This document shows positions 48,745 through 58,239 of a stretch of DNA of 62,942 nt, in pieces. The position numbers and the translations under genes were made by a program. The notes beneath the pieces are model-generated. The model worked only from the letters and a program-made list of their open reading frames with translations. It did no database searches and was not told the DNA's origin. The stretch covers positions 1-62,942 of the forward strand of contig NZ_CAMFKO010000024.1 of NCBI RefSeq assembly GCF_945957265.1, read 5' to 3'. The stretch is from an uncultured Dechloromonas sp. (GTDB lineage: Bacteria > Pseudomonadota > Gammaproteobacteria > Burkholderiales > Rhodocyclaceae). The first letter of the stretch is position 1, and each line of letters begins with the position of its first letter.

Positions 48745-50667
48745 ATGTCGATCTTCACGCGTTACCAGAGTCGCTACGAAGCGGCGCAGGAAGAGGAACT
48801 GTCGATCCAGGAATACCTGGATCTGTGCCGAAGCGATCCGAGCGCCTATGCCAGCGTCGCCGAGCGCATGCTGATGGCCATCGGTGAGCCCGAACTGGTC
48901 GATACCCGGCTCGATGCCCGCCTGTCGCGCATCTTCGCCAACAAGATGCTCAAGCTCTATCCCGCCTTCCGCGAGTTCTACGGCATGGAGGAGGTCATCG
49001 AGCACATCGTTTCCTACTTCCGGCATGCCGCGCAGGGGCTGGAGGAAAAGAAGCAGATCCTCTACCTGCTCGGCCCCGTCGGCGGCGGCAAGTCGTCGCT
49101 GGCCGAACGGCTGAAGGCGCTGATCGAGAGGGTGCCCTTCTATGCGATCAAGGGCTCGCCGGTGCACGAGTCGCCGCTCGCCCTGTTCAACATCAACGAA
49201 GACGGCCCCATCCTCGAGCAGGACTACGGCATTCCCCGGCGCTACCTGGGCGGCATCATGAGTCCGTGGGCGGTCAAGCGCCTGCAGGAATTCGGCGGCG
49301 ACATCACCCGCTTCCGCGTCGTCCGCCTGTGCCCGTCGGTGCTGTCGCAGATCGCCGTGGCCAAGACCGAGCCGGGCGACGAGAACAACCAGGACATTTC
49401 CTCGCTGGTCGGCAAGATCGACATCCGCAAGCTGGAGACCTATTCGCAGAACGATCCGGATGCCTACTCCTACTCCGGCGGCCTGTGCCTGGCCAACCGC
49501 GGCATCCTCGAATTCGTCGAGATGTTCAAGGCGCCGATCAAGGTCCTGCACCCGCTGCTCACCGCGACGCAGGAGCAGAACTACAAGGGCACCGAGGGCT
49601 TCGGCGCGATTCCCTTCGACGGGCTGATCCTCGCCCACTCCAACGAGGCGGAGTGGCAGGCCTTCAAGAACAACCGCAACAACGAGGCCTTCCTCGACCG
49701 CATCTACATCGTCAAGGTGCCGTACTCGCTGCGCGTCACCGACGAAATGCACATCTACGAGAAGCTGCTGGCCAATTCCTCGCTGGCTGCTGCGCCCTGC
49801 GCGCCGGACACGCTGCGCATGATGGCCCAGTTCTCGGTGCTGTCGCGCCTCAAGGAGCCGGAAAACTCCAGCCTGTTCAGCAAGATGCGCGTCTATGACG
49901 GCGAGAATCTCAAGGATACCGATCCGAAGGCCAAGAGCTACCAGGAATACCGCGACTTCGCCGGGGTGGACGAGGGGATGACCGGACTGTCGACCCGCTT
50001 CGCCTTCAAGATCCTGTCCAAGGTCTTCAACTTCGATCACCGCGAAATCGCCGCCAACCCGGTGCACCTGATGTACGTGCTCGAGCAGCAGGTCGAGCAG
50101 GAGCAGTTCCCGCCCGAGGTCGAGGAACGCTACCTGCGCTTCCTGAAGGAATTCCTGAGCCCGCGCTACGCCGAGTTCATCGGCAAGGAAATCCAGACGG
50201 CCTACCTGGAGAGCTATTCCGAATACGGCCAGAACATCTTCGACCGCTACGTCACCTACGCCGATTTCTGGATCCAGGACCAGGAATTCCGCGACCCGAA
50301 CACCGGCGAGATGCTCGACCGCTCGGCCCTCAACGACGAGCTGGAAAAGATCGAGAAGCCGGCCGGCATCAGCAATCCGAAGGACTTCCGCAACGAGGTG
50401 GTCAATTTCGTGTTGCGCGCCCGGGCCAAGCACGACGGCAAGAACCCGGCCTGGACCAGCTACGAGAAATTGCGGGCGGTCATCGAGAAGCGCATGTTCT
50501 CGAATACCGAGGACCTGCTGCCGGTCATTTCCTTCAACACCAAGGCCAGCGCCGACGAGCAGAAGAAGCACCAGGACTTCGTCGATCGCATGAGCGACAA
50601 GGGCTATACCGAGAAGCAGGTGCGTCTGCTCTGCGAGTGGTACCTGCGCGTCAGGAAGAGCAGCTGA
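48745..50667 (+). CDS. prkA: PrkA-type serine protein kinase (YeaG)
   Basis: 640 residues (E. coli YeaG is 644). An AAA-type ATPase domain carries Walker A LLGPVGGGKSSLAERL near residue 110; the PrkA C-terminal kinase-like domain follows. In E. coli YeaG is expressed under RpoS and nitrogen stress and works with YeaH. A 257-base leader separates it from gltD; ribosome site GCGGAGGTAGCC. It leads a prkA-yeaH-spoVR cluster. Confidence 0.94.
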   Translation: MSIFTRYQSRYEAAQEEELSIQEYLDLCRSDPSAYASVAERMLMAIGEPELVDTRLDARLSRIFANKMLKLYPAFREFYGMEEVIEHIVSYFRHAAQGLEEKKQILYLLGPVGGGKSSLAERLKALIERVPFYAIKGSPVHESPLALFNINEDGPILEQDYGIPRRYLGGIMSPWAVKRLQEFGGDITRFRVVRLCPSVLSQIAVAKTEPGDENNQDISSLVGKIDIRKLETYSQNDPDAYSYSGGLCLANRGILEFVEMFKAPIKVLHPLLTATQEQNYKGTEGFGAIPFDGLILAHSNEAEWQAFKNNRNNEAFLDRIYIVKVPYSLRVTDEMHIYEKLLANSSLAAAPCAPDTLRMMAQFSVLSRLKEPENSSLFSKMRVYDGENLKDTDPKAKSYQEYRDFAGVDEGMTGLSTRFAFKILSKVFNFDHREIAANPVHLMYVLEQQVEQEQFPPEVEERYLRFLKEFLSPRYAEFIGKEIQTAYLESYSEYGQNIFDRYVTYADFWIQDQEFRDPNTGEMLDRSALNDELEKIEKPAGISNPKDFRNEVVNFVLRARAKHDGKNPAWTSYEKLRAVIEKRMFSNTEDLLPVISFNTKASADEQKKHQDFVDRMSDKGYTEKQVRLLCEWYLRVRKSS

Positions 50668-50737
50668 GTAGCTGAGTGGCGGGGCGTCCGCGAAACGGGC
50701 GCCGCCGGCCAGCGGGCAGCGGACAACGGGAGGCGTC

Positions 50738-52009
50738 ATGACCGTACGCATCGTCGATCGTCGGCAGGACAGCAGGAACAAGAGTTCGATCAATCGCGGC
50801 CGCTTTATCCGCCGCTTCAAGGGGCAGATCAGGAAGGCGGTGGCCGATGCCATCGCCAAGCGGGGCATCCGCGACCTCGAGAACGGCGAGAAGATCGGCA
50901 TTCCGGGCAAGGACATCGGCGAACCGCATTTCCGCCATGGGCGGGGCGGGCGGCGCGAGACCGTCCATCCCGGCAACGACCGCTTCGCGCAGGGCGACCA
51001 GATGGACCGGCCGACCGAGGGCGGCGCCGGCCAGGGCAAGGGGCAGGCGAGCAACGAAGGCGAGGGGCTGGACGATTTCGTCTTCACGCTGACCCGCGAC
51101 GAGTTTCTCGACATCTTCTTCGACGAACTGGCCCTGCCCAACCTGATCAAGCGCCAGCTGGCGCGGATCGACGAGTACAAGCGGGTGCGCGCGGGCTACA
51201 CCCAGAGCGGGGTGCCGACCAACATCAACCTGGTGCGCACCATGCGCAGCGCCGCCGGGCGGCGCCTGGCGATCGGCGGGCCGTACCGCCGCCGGCTGCG
51301 CGAGTTGCAGAACGAACTCGAATCGCTGCTCGACGAAGCCAGTCCCGATCCCGACGAAATCGCCCGCTTGCGCCACGAAATCGCCATCCTGCGCGCCAAG
51401 CAGGAAGCGGTGCCGTTCATCGACCCCTTCGACCTGCGCTACTCCAACCGGGTGCGCATCCCGCAACCCTCGACGCAGGCCGTGATGTTCTGCCTGATGG
51501 ACGTTTCCGGATCGATGGACGAGGCCACCAAGCAGATGGCCAAGCGCTTCTTCATGCTGCTCTACCTGTTCCTCAACCGCAACTACGAGCACATCGAGGT
51601 GGTGTTCATCCGCCACCACACCATCGCCGAGGAGGTGGACGAGGACACCTTCTTCCACTCGCGCGAAACCGGCGGCACCATCGTCTCGTCGGCGCTGAAG
51701 CTGATGTATGAAATCATCCAGGCCCGCTACTCGAGCAGCATGTGGAACATCTACGGCGCGCAGGCCTCCGACGGCGACAACTGGGATTCCGATTCGCCGG
51801 GCTGTCGCGAGCTGTTGTCCGAATCCATCCTGCCCGTGGTCCAGTATTTCGCCTACGTGGAAATCACCGAGGCGGAGCCGCAGAACCTGTGGCGCGAATA
51901 CGAAAAGCTGCTTGCCACGCACGCCGGCGTTTTCGCCCAGCAGCGCATCGTCGCGGCGAGCGACATCTACCCGGTATTCCGGGAACTGTTCAGGAAGAAA
52001 CTGGCATGA
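50738..52009 (+). CDS. yeaH: YeaH-type DUF444 protein
   Basis: 423 residues. The basic N-terminus and Gly-rich linker (HFRHGRGGRRETVHPGNDRF) precede a von Willebrand A-like domain with the metal-site motif CLMDVSGSMDEAT near residue 252. DUF444 proteins accompany PrkA kinases in many bacteria, in sporulators and non-sporulators alike. It ends with a 4-base overlap to spoVR. Confidence 0.93.
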   Translation: MTVRIVDRRQDSRNKSSINRGRFIRRFKGQIRKAVADAIAKRGIRDLENGEKIGIPGKDIGEPHFRHGRGGRRETVHPGNDRFAQGDQMDRPTEGGAGQGKGQASNEGEGLDDFVFTLTRDEFLDIFFDELALPNLIKRQLARIDEYKRVRAGYTQSGVPTNINLVRTMRSAAGRRLAIGGPYRRRLRELQNELESLLDEASPDPDEIARLRHEIAILRAKQEAVPFIDPFDLRYSNRVRIPQPSTQAVMFCLMDVSGSMDEATKQMAKRFFMLLYLFLNRNYEHIEVVFIRHHTIAEEVDEDTFFHSRETGGTIVSSALKLMYEIIQARYSSSMWNIYGAQASDGDNWDSDSPGCRELLSESILPVVQYFAYVEITEAEPQNLWREYEKLLATHAGVFAQQRIVAASDIYPVFRELFRKKLA

Positions 52010-53538
52010 GCCGGAAACGCCACCCCAAGATCGCCGAAGGGTCGGACTGGACCTTCGAGGAACTCGACCGCGCCGACGCCGAGATCGGCCGCGTCGCCCG
52101 CGCCTACGGCCTGGATTGCTACCGCCACCAGCTGGAGATCATCACCGCCGAGCAGATGATGGACGCCTACGCCGCCATCGGCATGCCGGTCTATTACCAC
52201 CACTGGTCCTTCGGCAAGCACTTCCTGGAAACCGAGAACCGCTACAAGCGCGGCCAGATGGGCCTGGCCTACGAGATCGTCATCAACTCCGATCCGTGCA
52301 TCGCCTACCTGATGGAAGAGAACACCATGGCCATGCAGGCCCTGGTCATCGCCCACGCCGCCTACGGCCACAACTCCTTCTTCAAGGGCAACCACCTGTT
52401 CAAGCAGTGGACCAGCGCCGACGCCATCATCGACTACCTGGTCTTCGCCCGGAACTACATCGCCGAGTGCGAGGAACGCCATGGCGTCGACGTGGTGGAA
52501 CAGCTGATCGACGCCTGCCATGCCGTCTCCAGTCTCGGCGTCGACCGCTACAAGCGTTCGCCGCCCCTGTCGCTGGAGAAGGAGCGGGAGCGCCAGCGGG
52601 AGCGCGAGGCCTACCTGCAGTCGCAGGTCAACGAGTTGTGGCGCACCCTGCCGCAACACGAGGCGGCGGCGCAAAGCGGCGAGGAGGCCCGCTTCCCGGC
52701 CGAACCCGAGGAAAACCTGCTCTATTTCGTCGAGAAGCACGCTCCCCTGCTCGAACCGTGGCAGCGCGAGATCATCCGCATCGTGCGCAAGATCGGCCAG
52801 TATTTCTATCCGCAGCGCCAGACCCAGGTCATGAACGAGGGCTGGGCGACCTACTGGCACCATACCCTGCTCAATACCCTGTACGACGAAGGGCGCGTCG
52901 GCGACGGCTTCATGTTCGAGTTCCTGCAGTCGCACACCAATGTCGTCATGCAGCCGCCCTACAACAGCAACTGGTATTCCGGCATCAACCCCTACGCCCT
53001 CGGCTTCACCATGTGGCAAGACCTGCGCCGCATCTGCGAGGCGCCGGACGACGAGGACCGGGCCTGGTTCCCGGAAATTGCCGGCTCCGACTGGCGGGAA
53101 ACCTTCGACTTCGCCATGCGCAATTTCAAGGACGAGAGCTTCATCGCCCAGTTCCTGTCGCCCCGCCTGATGCGCCAGTTCCGCTTCTTCGCCGTGCTCG
53201 ACGACGATGAGCGGGCGAAGCTGGAGGTCAGCGCCATTCACGACGATCCGGGATACCGCGCCTTGCGCCTCAAGCTGTCGGAGCAGTACAACCTGGGCAG
53301 CCATGACCCCGACATCCAGGTGTGGAATGTCGACCTGCGCGGCGACCGCTCGCTGACGCTGCGCCACTTCATGCACCGCCGGCGCGACCTGGCGCCCGAT
53401 TACGAGCGCGTCCTCGAGCACCTCGCCTATCTGTGGGGCTTTGCCGTGCGTCTCGAACAGCAGGACGAGAAGGGCGGCGTGACCCTGCTCGCCGAGCGCA
53501 TGCATGACCGCCGGCGGGCGACGGACGGCGCATCCTGA
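52006..53538 (+). CDS. SpoVR family protein (YcgB)
   Basis: 510 residues. The family core is visible: MPVYYHHWSFGKHF, AHAAYGHNSFFKGNH and EGWATYWHHTLLNTLYDEG, with many conserved His/Glu residues that could bind metal. SpoVR is required for spore cortex in Bacillus; its role in non-sporulators is unknown. The gene overlaps yeaH, so the three are probably translated together, unlike E. coli where ycgB is separate. Confidence 0.92.
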   Translation: MSRKRHPKIAEGSDWTFEELDRADAEIGRVARAYGLDCYRHQLEIITAEQMMDAYAAIGMPVYYHHWSFGKHFLETENRYKRGQMGLAYEIVINSDPCIAYLMEENTMAMQALVIAHAAYGHNSFFKGNHLFKQWTSADAIIDYLVFARNYIAECEERHGVDVVEQLIDACHAVSSLGVDRYKRSPPLSLEKERERQREREAYLQSQVNELWRTLPQHEAAAQSGEEARFPAEPEENLLYFVEKHAPLLEPWQREIIRIVRKIGQYFYPQRQTQVMNEGWATYWHHTLLNTLYDEGRVGDGFMFEFLQSHTNVVMQPPYNSNWYSGINPYALGFTMWQDLRRICEAPDDEDRAWFPEIAGSDWRETFDFAMRNFKDESFIAQFLSPRLMRQFRFFAVLDDDERAKLEVSAIHDDPGYRALRLKLSEQYNLGSHDPDIQVWNVDLRGDRSLTLRHFMHRRRDLAPDYERVLEHLAYLWGFAVRLEQQDEKGGVTLLAERMHDRRRATDGAS

Positions 53539-53607
53539 GGTCATGCCGATGCCTTCCCCTGTTTGCCGTAATCATGTGAAAATGACGAGGGACAACAAGG
53601 GGGATTT

Positions 53608-54351
53608 ATGTCGGCTGAGCTGCAACCTGCCTTGCAGGTGACGACTCCGAACGGAGCGCTTGACGGGCACATGCTGCTCATTCTCGGAGTGATGGTCGTC
53701 ATGGGGATGCTGGGCGGTGCCGCCAATTATTTCCTCGCCGACCGCCAGGGCGAACCCGCCCGCCGCGACTGGATCAAGTACCCGGTATTCGGCGTCGTCG
53801 CGGCACTGACCGTGCCGATGTTCCTCAACATGATTTCCAGCACCCTGCTCGAAGGGGCGCGCACCAAGCCCATCGACTACTACGTCTTCGCCGGCTTCTG
53901 CCTGCTCTACGTCGTCGCCTCGCGCCGCCTGTTCGAGAACATGGTGCAGCGCCTGATCGGCCAGATCGACCAGGTCCGGCGCGATGTCGGGCATCTCAAG
54001 CAGCAAAAGCGCGAAGAACCCGTCCTCCCGCTGCCTGTTGCCGCCAAGGCCGAAGCGGAGGCGCCGAGGAGCGGCGAGCCCGACCCGCGCGAAGTGCTGT
54101 CCTACAACGATGTCGAAATCCTCCGCGTCCTGGCCGAAGACAGCTTCGTCTACGGCAACCTGGCCGCCGTCTGCGACAGCACCGGCCTGGCCCGCGAACT
54201 GGTCAGCCAGCGCCTGACCGTGATGAAGACGCTGGGCGTCATCGAAACCCGGATCAACGAAAAGAATGTCCTGCACTGGGTCGTCTCGGCACGCGGCAAG
54301 GCCGTGCTGGCCGACATCATCGGCGGACAGGAACAGAAAAAGATCGCATGA
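53608..54351 (+). CDS. Three-helix membrane protein with C-terminal winged helix
   Basis: 247 residues. Three hydrophobic segments (about residues 21-42, 57-77 and 90-105, MLLILGVMVVMGMLGGAANY first) are followed by a charged coiled stretch and a winged-helix domain (residues 165-240: ILRVLAEDSFVYGNLAAVCD, ISQ-type recognition helix, HWVVSARGKAVLADII). The membrane part resembles the 3-TM module found with prokaryotic YEATS-like proteins; this is a tentative resemblance. It may be a membrane-tethered sensor and DNA- or protein-binding switch. It is a single gene before glmU. Confidence 0.65.
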   Translation: MSAELQPALQVTTPNGALDGHMLLILGVMVVMGMLGGAANYFLADRQGEPARRDWIKYPVFGVVAALTVPMFLNMISSTLLEGARTKPIDYYVFAGFCLLYVVASRRLFENMVQRLIGQIDQVRRDVGHLKQQKREEPVLPLPVAAKAEAEAPRSGEPDPREVLSYNDVEILRVLAEDSFVYGNLAAVCDSTGLARELVSQRLTVMKTLGVIETRINEKNVLHWVVSARGKAVLADIIGGQEQKKIA

Positions 54352-54390
54352 ACCCGCCGGCGCCAGCCGGCCCTTAACCTGAAACCAACC

Positions 54391-55749
54391 ATGAACATCG
54401 TCATCCTCGCTGCCGGCCAAGGCAAGCGCATGCATTCCAATCTCCCCAAGGTGCTGCACCCGATCGCCGGCAAGCCGCTGGCCCAGCATGTCATCGACAC
54501 CGCCCGCCAGCTGGCGCCGGAAAAGCTGATCGTCGTCTACGGCCACGGCGGCGACGTCGTCCGCGCCACGCTGGCCGCCGACGACCTGGCCTGGGCCGAG
54601 CAGGCGCAGCAACTGGGCACCGGCCACGCCGTGGCGCAGGCCATCCCGGAACTCGGCGGCGCCGCGCAGACGCTGGTTCTCTACGGCGACGTGCCGCTGA
54701 CCTCCGTGGCGACCCTCAAGCGTCTGCTGCAGGCCGGCAAGGACGGGCTGTCGGTGCTCACCGTCGATCTCGCCAACCCGACCGGCTACGGCCGCATCGT
54801 GCGCGACGCGGCGGGCCACATGACCCGCATCGTCGAGGAAAAGGACGCCACGCCCGAGCAGAAGGCGATCCGCGAGGTCAATACCGGCATCATGGCCATT
54901 CCGACGGCGCGTCTGGCCGACTGGCTGGGCCGCCTGAAGAACGACAACGCCCAGGGTGAGTACTACCTGACCGACATCGTCGCGCTGGCCGTGGCCGAGG
55001 GCCTGCCGGTGCGCACCGCGCAGCCGGAAGGCGAATGGGAAGTGCTGGGGGTGAACAGCAAGGTGCAGCTGGCCGAGCTGGAACGCCAGCACCAGCGCAA
55101 CCTGGCCGACCAGCTGCTGGTTGCCGGCGTGCGCCTGGCCGATCCGGCGCGCATCGACATCCGCGGCCAGCTGAGCCATGGCCGCGATGTCGCCATCGAC
55201 GTCGGCTGCGTCTTCGAGGGCAAGGTCGAACTGGCCGATGCCGTCGAGGTCGGCCCCTACTGCGTGCTGAAGAACGTCAAGGTCGGCGCCGGCACGCGCA
55301 TCGCGGCCTTCTGCCACTTCGAGGACGCGGTGATCGGCCCGGACGGCGTGCTCGGCCCCTACGCCCGCCTGCGCCCGGGCACCGAGCTCGGCCCCGAGGT
55401 GCATATCGGCAACTTCGTCGAGGTCAAGAAGAGCCGGATCGCGGCGCAATCGAAGGCCAACCACCTGGCCTACATCGGCGACGCCGAGATCGGCGAGCGG
55501 GTGAACGTCGGCGCCGGCACCATCACCTGCAACTACGACGGCGCCAACAAGCACCTGACGGTGATCGAGGACGACGTCTTCATCGGTTCCGACACCCAGC
55601 TCGTGGCGCCCGTGCGCGTCGGCCGCGGCGCCACGCTGGGCGCCGGCACGACGCTGACCAAGGACGCGCCGCCCGACGCGCTGACCGTGTCGCGCGCCAA
55701 GCAACTGACCCTGCCGGGCTGGGCGCGGCCGCAGAAGGTGAAGAAGTAA
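54391..55749 (+). CDS. glmU: GlmU, bifunctional UDP-GlcNAc pyrophosphorylase/GlcN-1-P acetyltransferase
   Basis: 452 residues. The uridylyltransferase domain starts with [19 protein letters not shown]; the left-handed beta-helix acetyltransferase domain (from ~235) shows hexapeptide repeats, with [13 protein letters not shown] near the active site. It makes UDP-GlcNAc for peptidoglycan and LPS. It shares a base with the next gene (TAATG). Confidence 0.97.
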   Translation: MNIVILAAGQGKRMHSNLPKVLHPIAGKPLAQHVIDTARQLAPEKLIVVYGHGGDVVRATLAADDLAWAEQAQQLGTGHAVAQAIPELGGAAQTLVLYGDVPLTSVATLKRLLQAGKDGLSVLTVDLANPTGYGRIVRDAAGHMTRIVEEKDATPEQKAIREVNTGIMAIPTARLADWLGRLKNDNAQGEYYLTDIVALAVAEGLPVRTAQPEGEWEVLGVNSKVQLAELERQHQRNLADQLLVAGVRLADPARIDIRGQLSHGRDVAIDVGCVFEGKVELADAVEVGPYCVLKNVKVGAGTRIAAFCHFEDAVIGPDGVLGPYARLRPGTELGPEVHIGNFVEVKKSRIAAQSKANHLAYIGDAEIGERVNVGAGTITCNYDGANKHLTVIEDDVFIGSDTQLVAPVRVGRGATLGAGTTLTKDAPPDALTVSRAKQLTLPGWARPQKVKK

Positions 55750-56072
55750 TGGACTGGGGATTCATCGCTTTTGCCGTCGCCTCGACCCTGTCGCTGGCGG
55801 CGGGTGGCGTGCTGTTGCTCGTCGGCTATATCGGAACCGTGCCCGCCGCTTTCAGTCTCGGTTTGAAAACCGGCCTGCCGGTCTTGCTGCTGCCGGTGAT
55901 CGGCCCGGTGTGGTTCGCGTTGAGCCAGGGGGCGGATTTCCGTCGCCAGACCATCCAGTTGATCGCCGGCGTGGCGCTGGTCGCCGTGGCGAGCGCCCTG
56001 ATCCTGGGTTTGGGGCCGCATTTCGCAGAAAAACTGGTGGCCGAGGCTGTCGAGGCTGCCAAGAACCGCTGA
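55749..56072 (+). CDS. Small membrane protein of unknown function
   Basis: 107 residues ([20 protein letters not shown] ...) with three hydrophobic segments (around 5-28, 37-55 and 70-92) and a short charged tail. The ATG overlaps the glmU stop, so it is probably co-translated. No family was recognised. Confidence 0.65.
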   Translation: MDWGFIAFAVASTLSLAAGGVLLLVGYIGTVPAAFSLGLKTGLPVLLLPVIGPVWFALSQGADFRRQTIQLIAGVALVAVASALILGLGPHFAEKLVAEAVEAAKNR

Positions 56073-56096
56073 TTTCATTTTTTCAGGGAGAACAAG

Positions 56097-58148
56097 ATGT
56101 CCAGATACGCTAGCGAGGCCCTTCGTTCTATTGCTTTGGTCGGTCACGGTGCGGCCGGCAAGACCTGCCTGGCCGAAGCCCTGCTGTTCGCAACCGGCGC
56201 CATTGCCGCCAGGGGGAGCATCGAAAAAGGCAATACCGTGGGTGATTCCGACCCGCAGGAAAAGGAAGCCGGTCACTCCCTGAACTCGGCCGTGGTCAAT
56301 TTCGGCTATGAGGACACCCACGTCCACCTGATCGATACCCCGGGCTATCCCGACTTCGCCGGCCAGGCCATCGCCGCGCTGGCCGGGGTCGATACCGCCC
56401 TGGTCGTGGTCAATGCCCAGACCGGCGTCGAGCTGATGACCGAGCGCATGATGCGCCATGCCGCCGAGCGCAAGCTGTGCCGGATGATCGTCATCAACAA
56501 GATCGACGCCGACAACCTCGATCTGCCGGGCCTGGTCGCCGATATCCGCGAGCGTTTCGGCAAGCAGTGCATGGTGCTCGACCTGCCGGCGCACGGCGGT
56601 GCCGATGTCGTCGAGGTGCTCGAGCACGATGCCGGCGATGCCGATTTCGAATCGGTCGCCGCGGCGCATCGCGCGCTGATCGACCAGATCGTCGAGGAGG
56701 ACGAGGACCTGCTCGCCCAGTACCTGGAGGACGGCGCCGACCCGAGCGCCGCCGCGCTGCATGCGCCGTTCGAGAAGGCGCTGCGCGAAGGCCACCTGAT
56801 TCCCATCCTGTTCACCTCGGCGAAGACCGGGGCCGGCATCAAGGAATTGCTGCACGTGCTGGCTGCGCTGGCGCCGAACCCCGCCGAAGGCAACCCGCCG
56901 CCGTTCTATCGGGGCGAGCCGGGCGGCCCGACGGAAGCCTTCCAGGCCGTGCCCGATGCCGGCAGGCATGTCCTGGCCCACGTCTTCAAGGTGGTCGCCG
57001 ACCCGTACATGGGCAAGATCGGCATCTTCCGCGTGCATCAGGGCACGGTGAAGAAGGACATGCAGCTGTTCGTCGGCGACGGCAAGCGCCCGATCAAGGT
57101 CGCCCACCTCTACCAGTTGCAGGGCAAGGACACGCTGGAAGTCGACGAACTGCTGCCGGGCGACATCGGCGCCATCGCCAAGGTCGACGAGATCGAATTC
57201 GACAGCGTGCTGCACGATTCGCACGACGAGGACCACATCCACCTGGCGCCGCTCGAGTTTCCCAGGCCGATGGCCGGCCTGGCCGTGGAAACCCGGAAGA
57301 AGGGCGACGAGCAGCGCCTGTTCGACATCCTCGGCAAGCTGGCCATGGAAGACCCGACTTTCATCGTCGAGCGCCATCCGACCAGCAACGAAACCGTCAT
57401 CCGCGGCCTCGGCGAAATCCACCTCAAGGCCAAGCTGGCCAAGATGGCCAGCCAGTTCAAGCTGGAGGTCGACACGCAGCCGCCGCGCATTCCCTATCGC
57501 GAAACCATCACCGGCCAGGCCGAGGCCATGTACCGTCACAAGAAGCAGTCGGGCGGCGCCGGGCAGTTCGGCGAGGTGCATCTGCGCATCGAGCCCAGGG
57601 GGCGCGGCGAAGGCTTCGAGTTCGTCGACGCGGTCAAGGGCGGGGTCATCCCGGGCGTCTTCATGGCGGCGGTGGAGAAGGGCGTGCGCCAGGGGCTGGA
57701 GGGCGGCGTCGTGGCCGGCTACGAGGTTGAGGACGTCAGGGTCACCGTTCATGACGGCAAGACCCACGCCGTCGACGGCAAGGAAGTGGCTTTTACCATC
57801 GCCGCCCGCAAGGCGGTGATCGAGGCCGTCCGCAATGCCCGGCCTATCGTGCTCGAGCCCATCGTCGCCATCGAGATCATCGTTCCGGAAGGCGCCATCG
57901 GCGACCTGACCGGCGACCTGTCCAGCCGTCGCGGCCACATCACCGGCACCGACGGACGCGGTCACGGCATGGCGGCGATTGCCGGGGAAGTGCCGCTGGC
58001 CGAACTGAACGACTACCAGTCGCGCCTGAAGTCGCTGACCGGCGGGCAGGGCAGCTATACCATCGAATTCGCCCGCTACTCGGCGGTACCGCCGAACGTG
58101 CAGCAGCAGATGGCGAGCAAGTTCCAGCTGCACGACGAAGACGACTGA
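56097..58148 (+). CDS. EF-G-like translational GTPase (EF-G paralogue)
   Basis: 683 residues, five-domain EF-G layout. The P-loop is GHGAAGKTCLAEALL (EF-G proper has AHIDAGKT-type). Switch II reads DTPGYPDF: tyrosine replaces the catalytic histidine of DTPGHVDF. NKID is intact, and domain IV/V segments (HKKQSGGAGQFGEVHLRIEP, SSRRGHITGTDGRGHG) are present. Such FusA2-type paralogues are known in several bacteria; their role is unclear and they may lack normal translocation activity. Ribosome site AGGGAGAACAAG. Confidence 0.9.
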   Translation: MSRYASEALRSIALVGHGAAGKTCLAEALLFATGAIAARGSIEKGNTVGDSDPQEKEAGHSLNSAVVNFGYEDTHVHLIDTPGYPDFAGQAIAALAGVDTALVVVNAQTGVELMTERMMRHAAERKLCRMIVINKIDADNLDLPGLVADIRERFGKQCMVLDLPAHGGADVVEVLEHDAGDADFESVAAAHRALIDQIVEEDEDLLAQYLEDGADPSAAALHAPFEKALREGHLIPILFTSAKTGAGIKELLHVLAALAPNPAEGNPPPFYRGEPGGPTEAFQAVPDAGRHVLAHVFKVVADPYMGKIGIFRVHQGTVKKDMQLFVGDGKRPIKVAHLYQLQGKDTLEVDELLPGDIGAIAKVDEIEFDSVLHDSHDEDHIHLAPLEFPRPMAGLAVETRKKGDEQRLFDILGKLAMEDPTFIVERHPTSNETVIRGLGEIHLKAKLAKMASQFKLEVDTQPPRIPYRETITGQAEAMYRHKKQSGGAGQFGEVHLRIEPRGRGEGFEFVDAVKGGVIPGVFMAAVEKGVRQGLEGGVVAGYEVEDVRVTVHDGKTHAVDGKEVAFTIAARKAVIEAVRNARPIVLEPIVAIEIIVPEGAIGDLTGDLSSRRGHITGTDGRGHGMAAIAGEVPLAELNDYQSRLKSLTGGQGSYTIEFARYSAVPPNVQQQMASKFQLHDEDD

Positions 58149-58169
58149 TCGTCGGTTTCGCACGCAAGA

Positions 58170-58188
58170 AGGCCGGGTTTCCCGGCCT
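58170..58188. terminator. Weak hairpin between the EF-G paralogue and the response regulator
   Basis: AGGCCGGG pairs with CCCGGCCT around TTT. No long U-run follows on either strand (CTTCTTG on the minus strand), so its strength as a terminator is doubtful. It lies between convergent genes. Confidence 0.4.
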
Positions 58189-58239
58189 GTGCATGGCGAC
58201 CGGCCGGCAGTTTTTCCGGGCCGCCCGTGCCGCTCGGCA

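Noticed and set aside
54352..54375. Terminator before glmU (GCCGGC repeat)
   Set aside because: A short self-complementary stem without a U-run; common by chance at this GC content.
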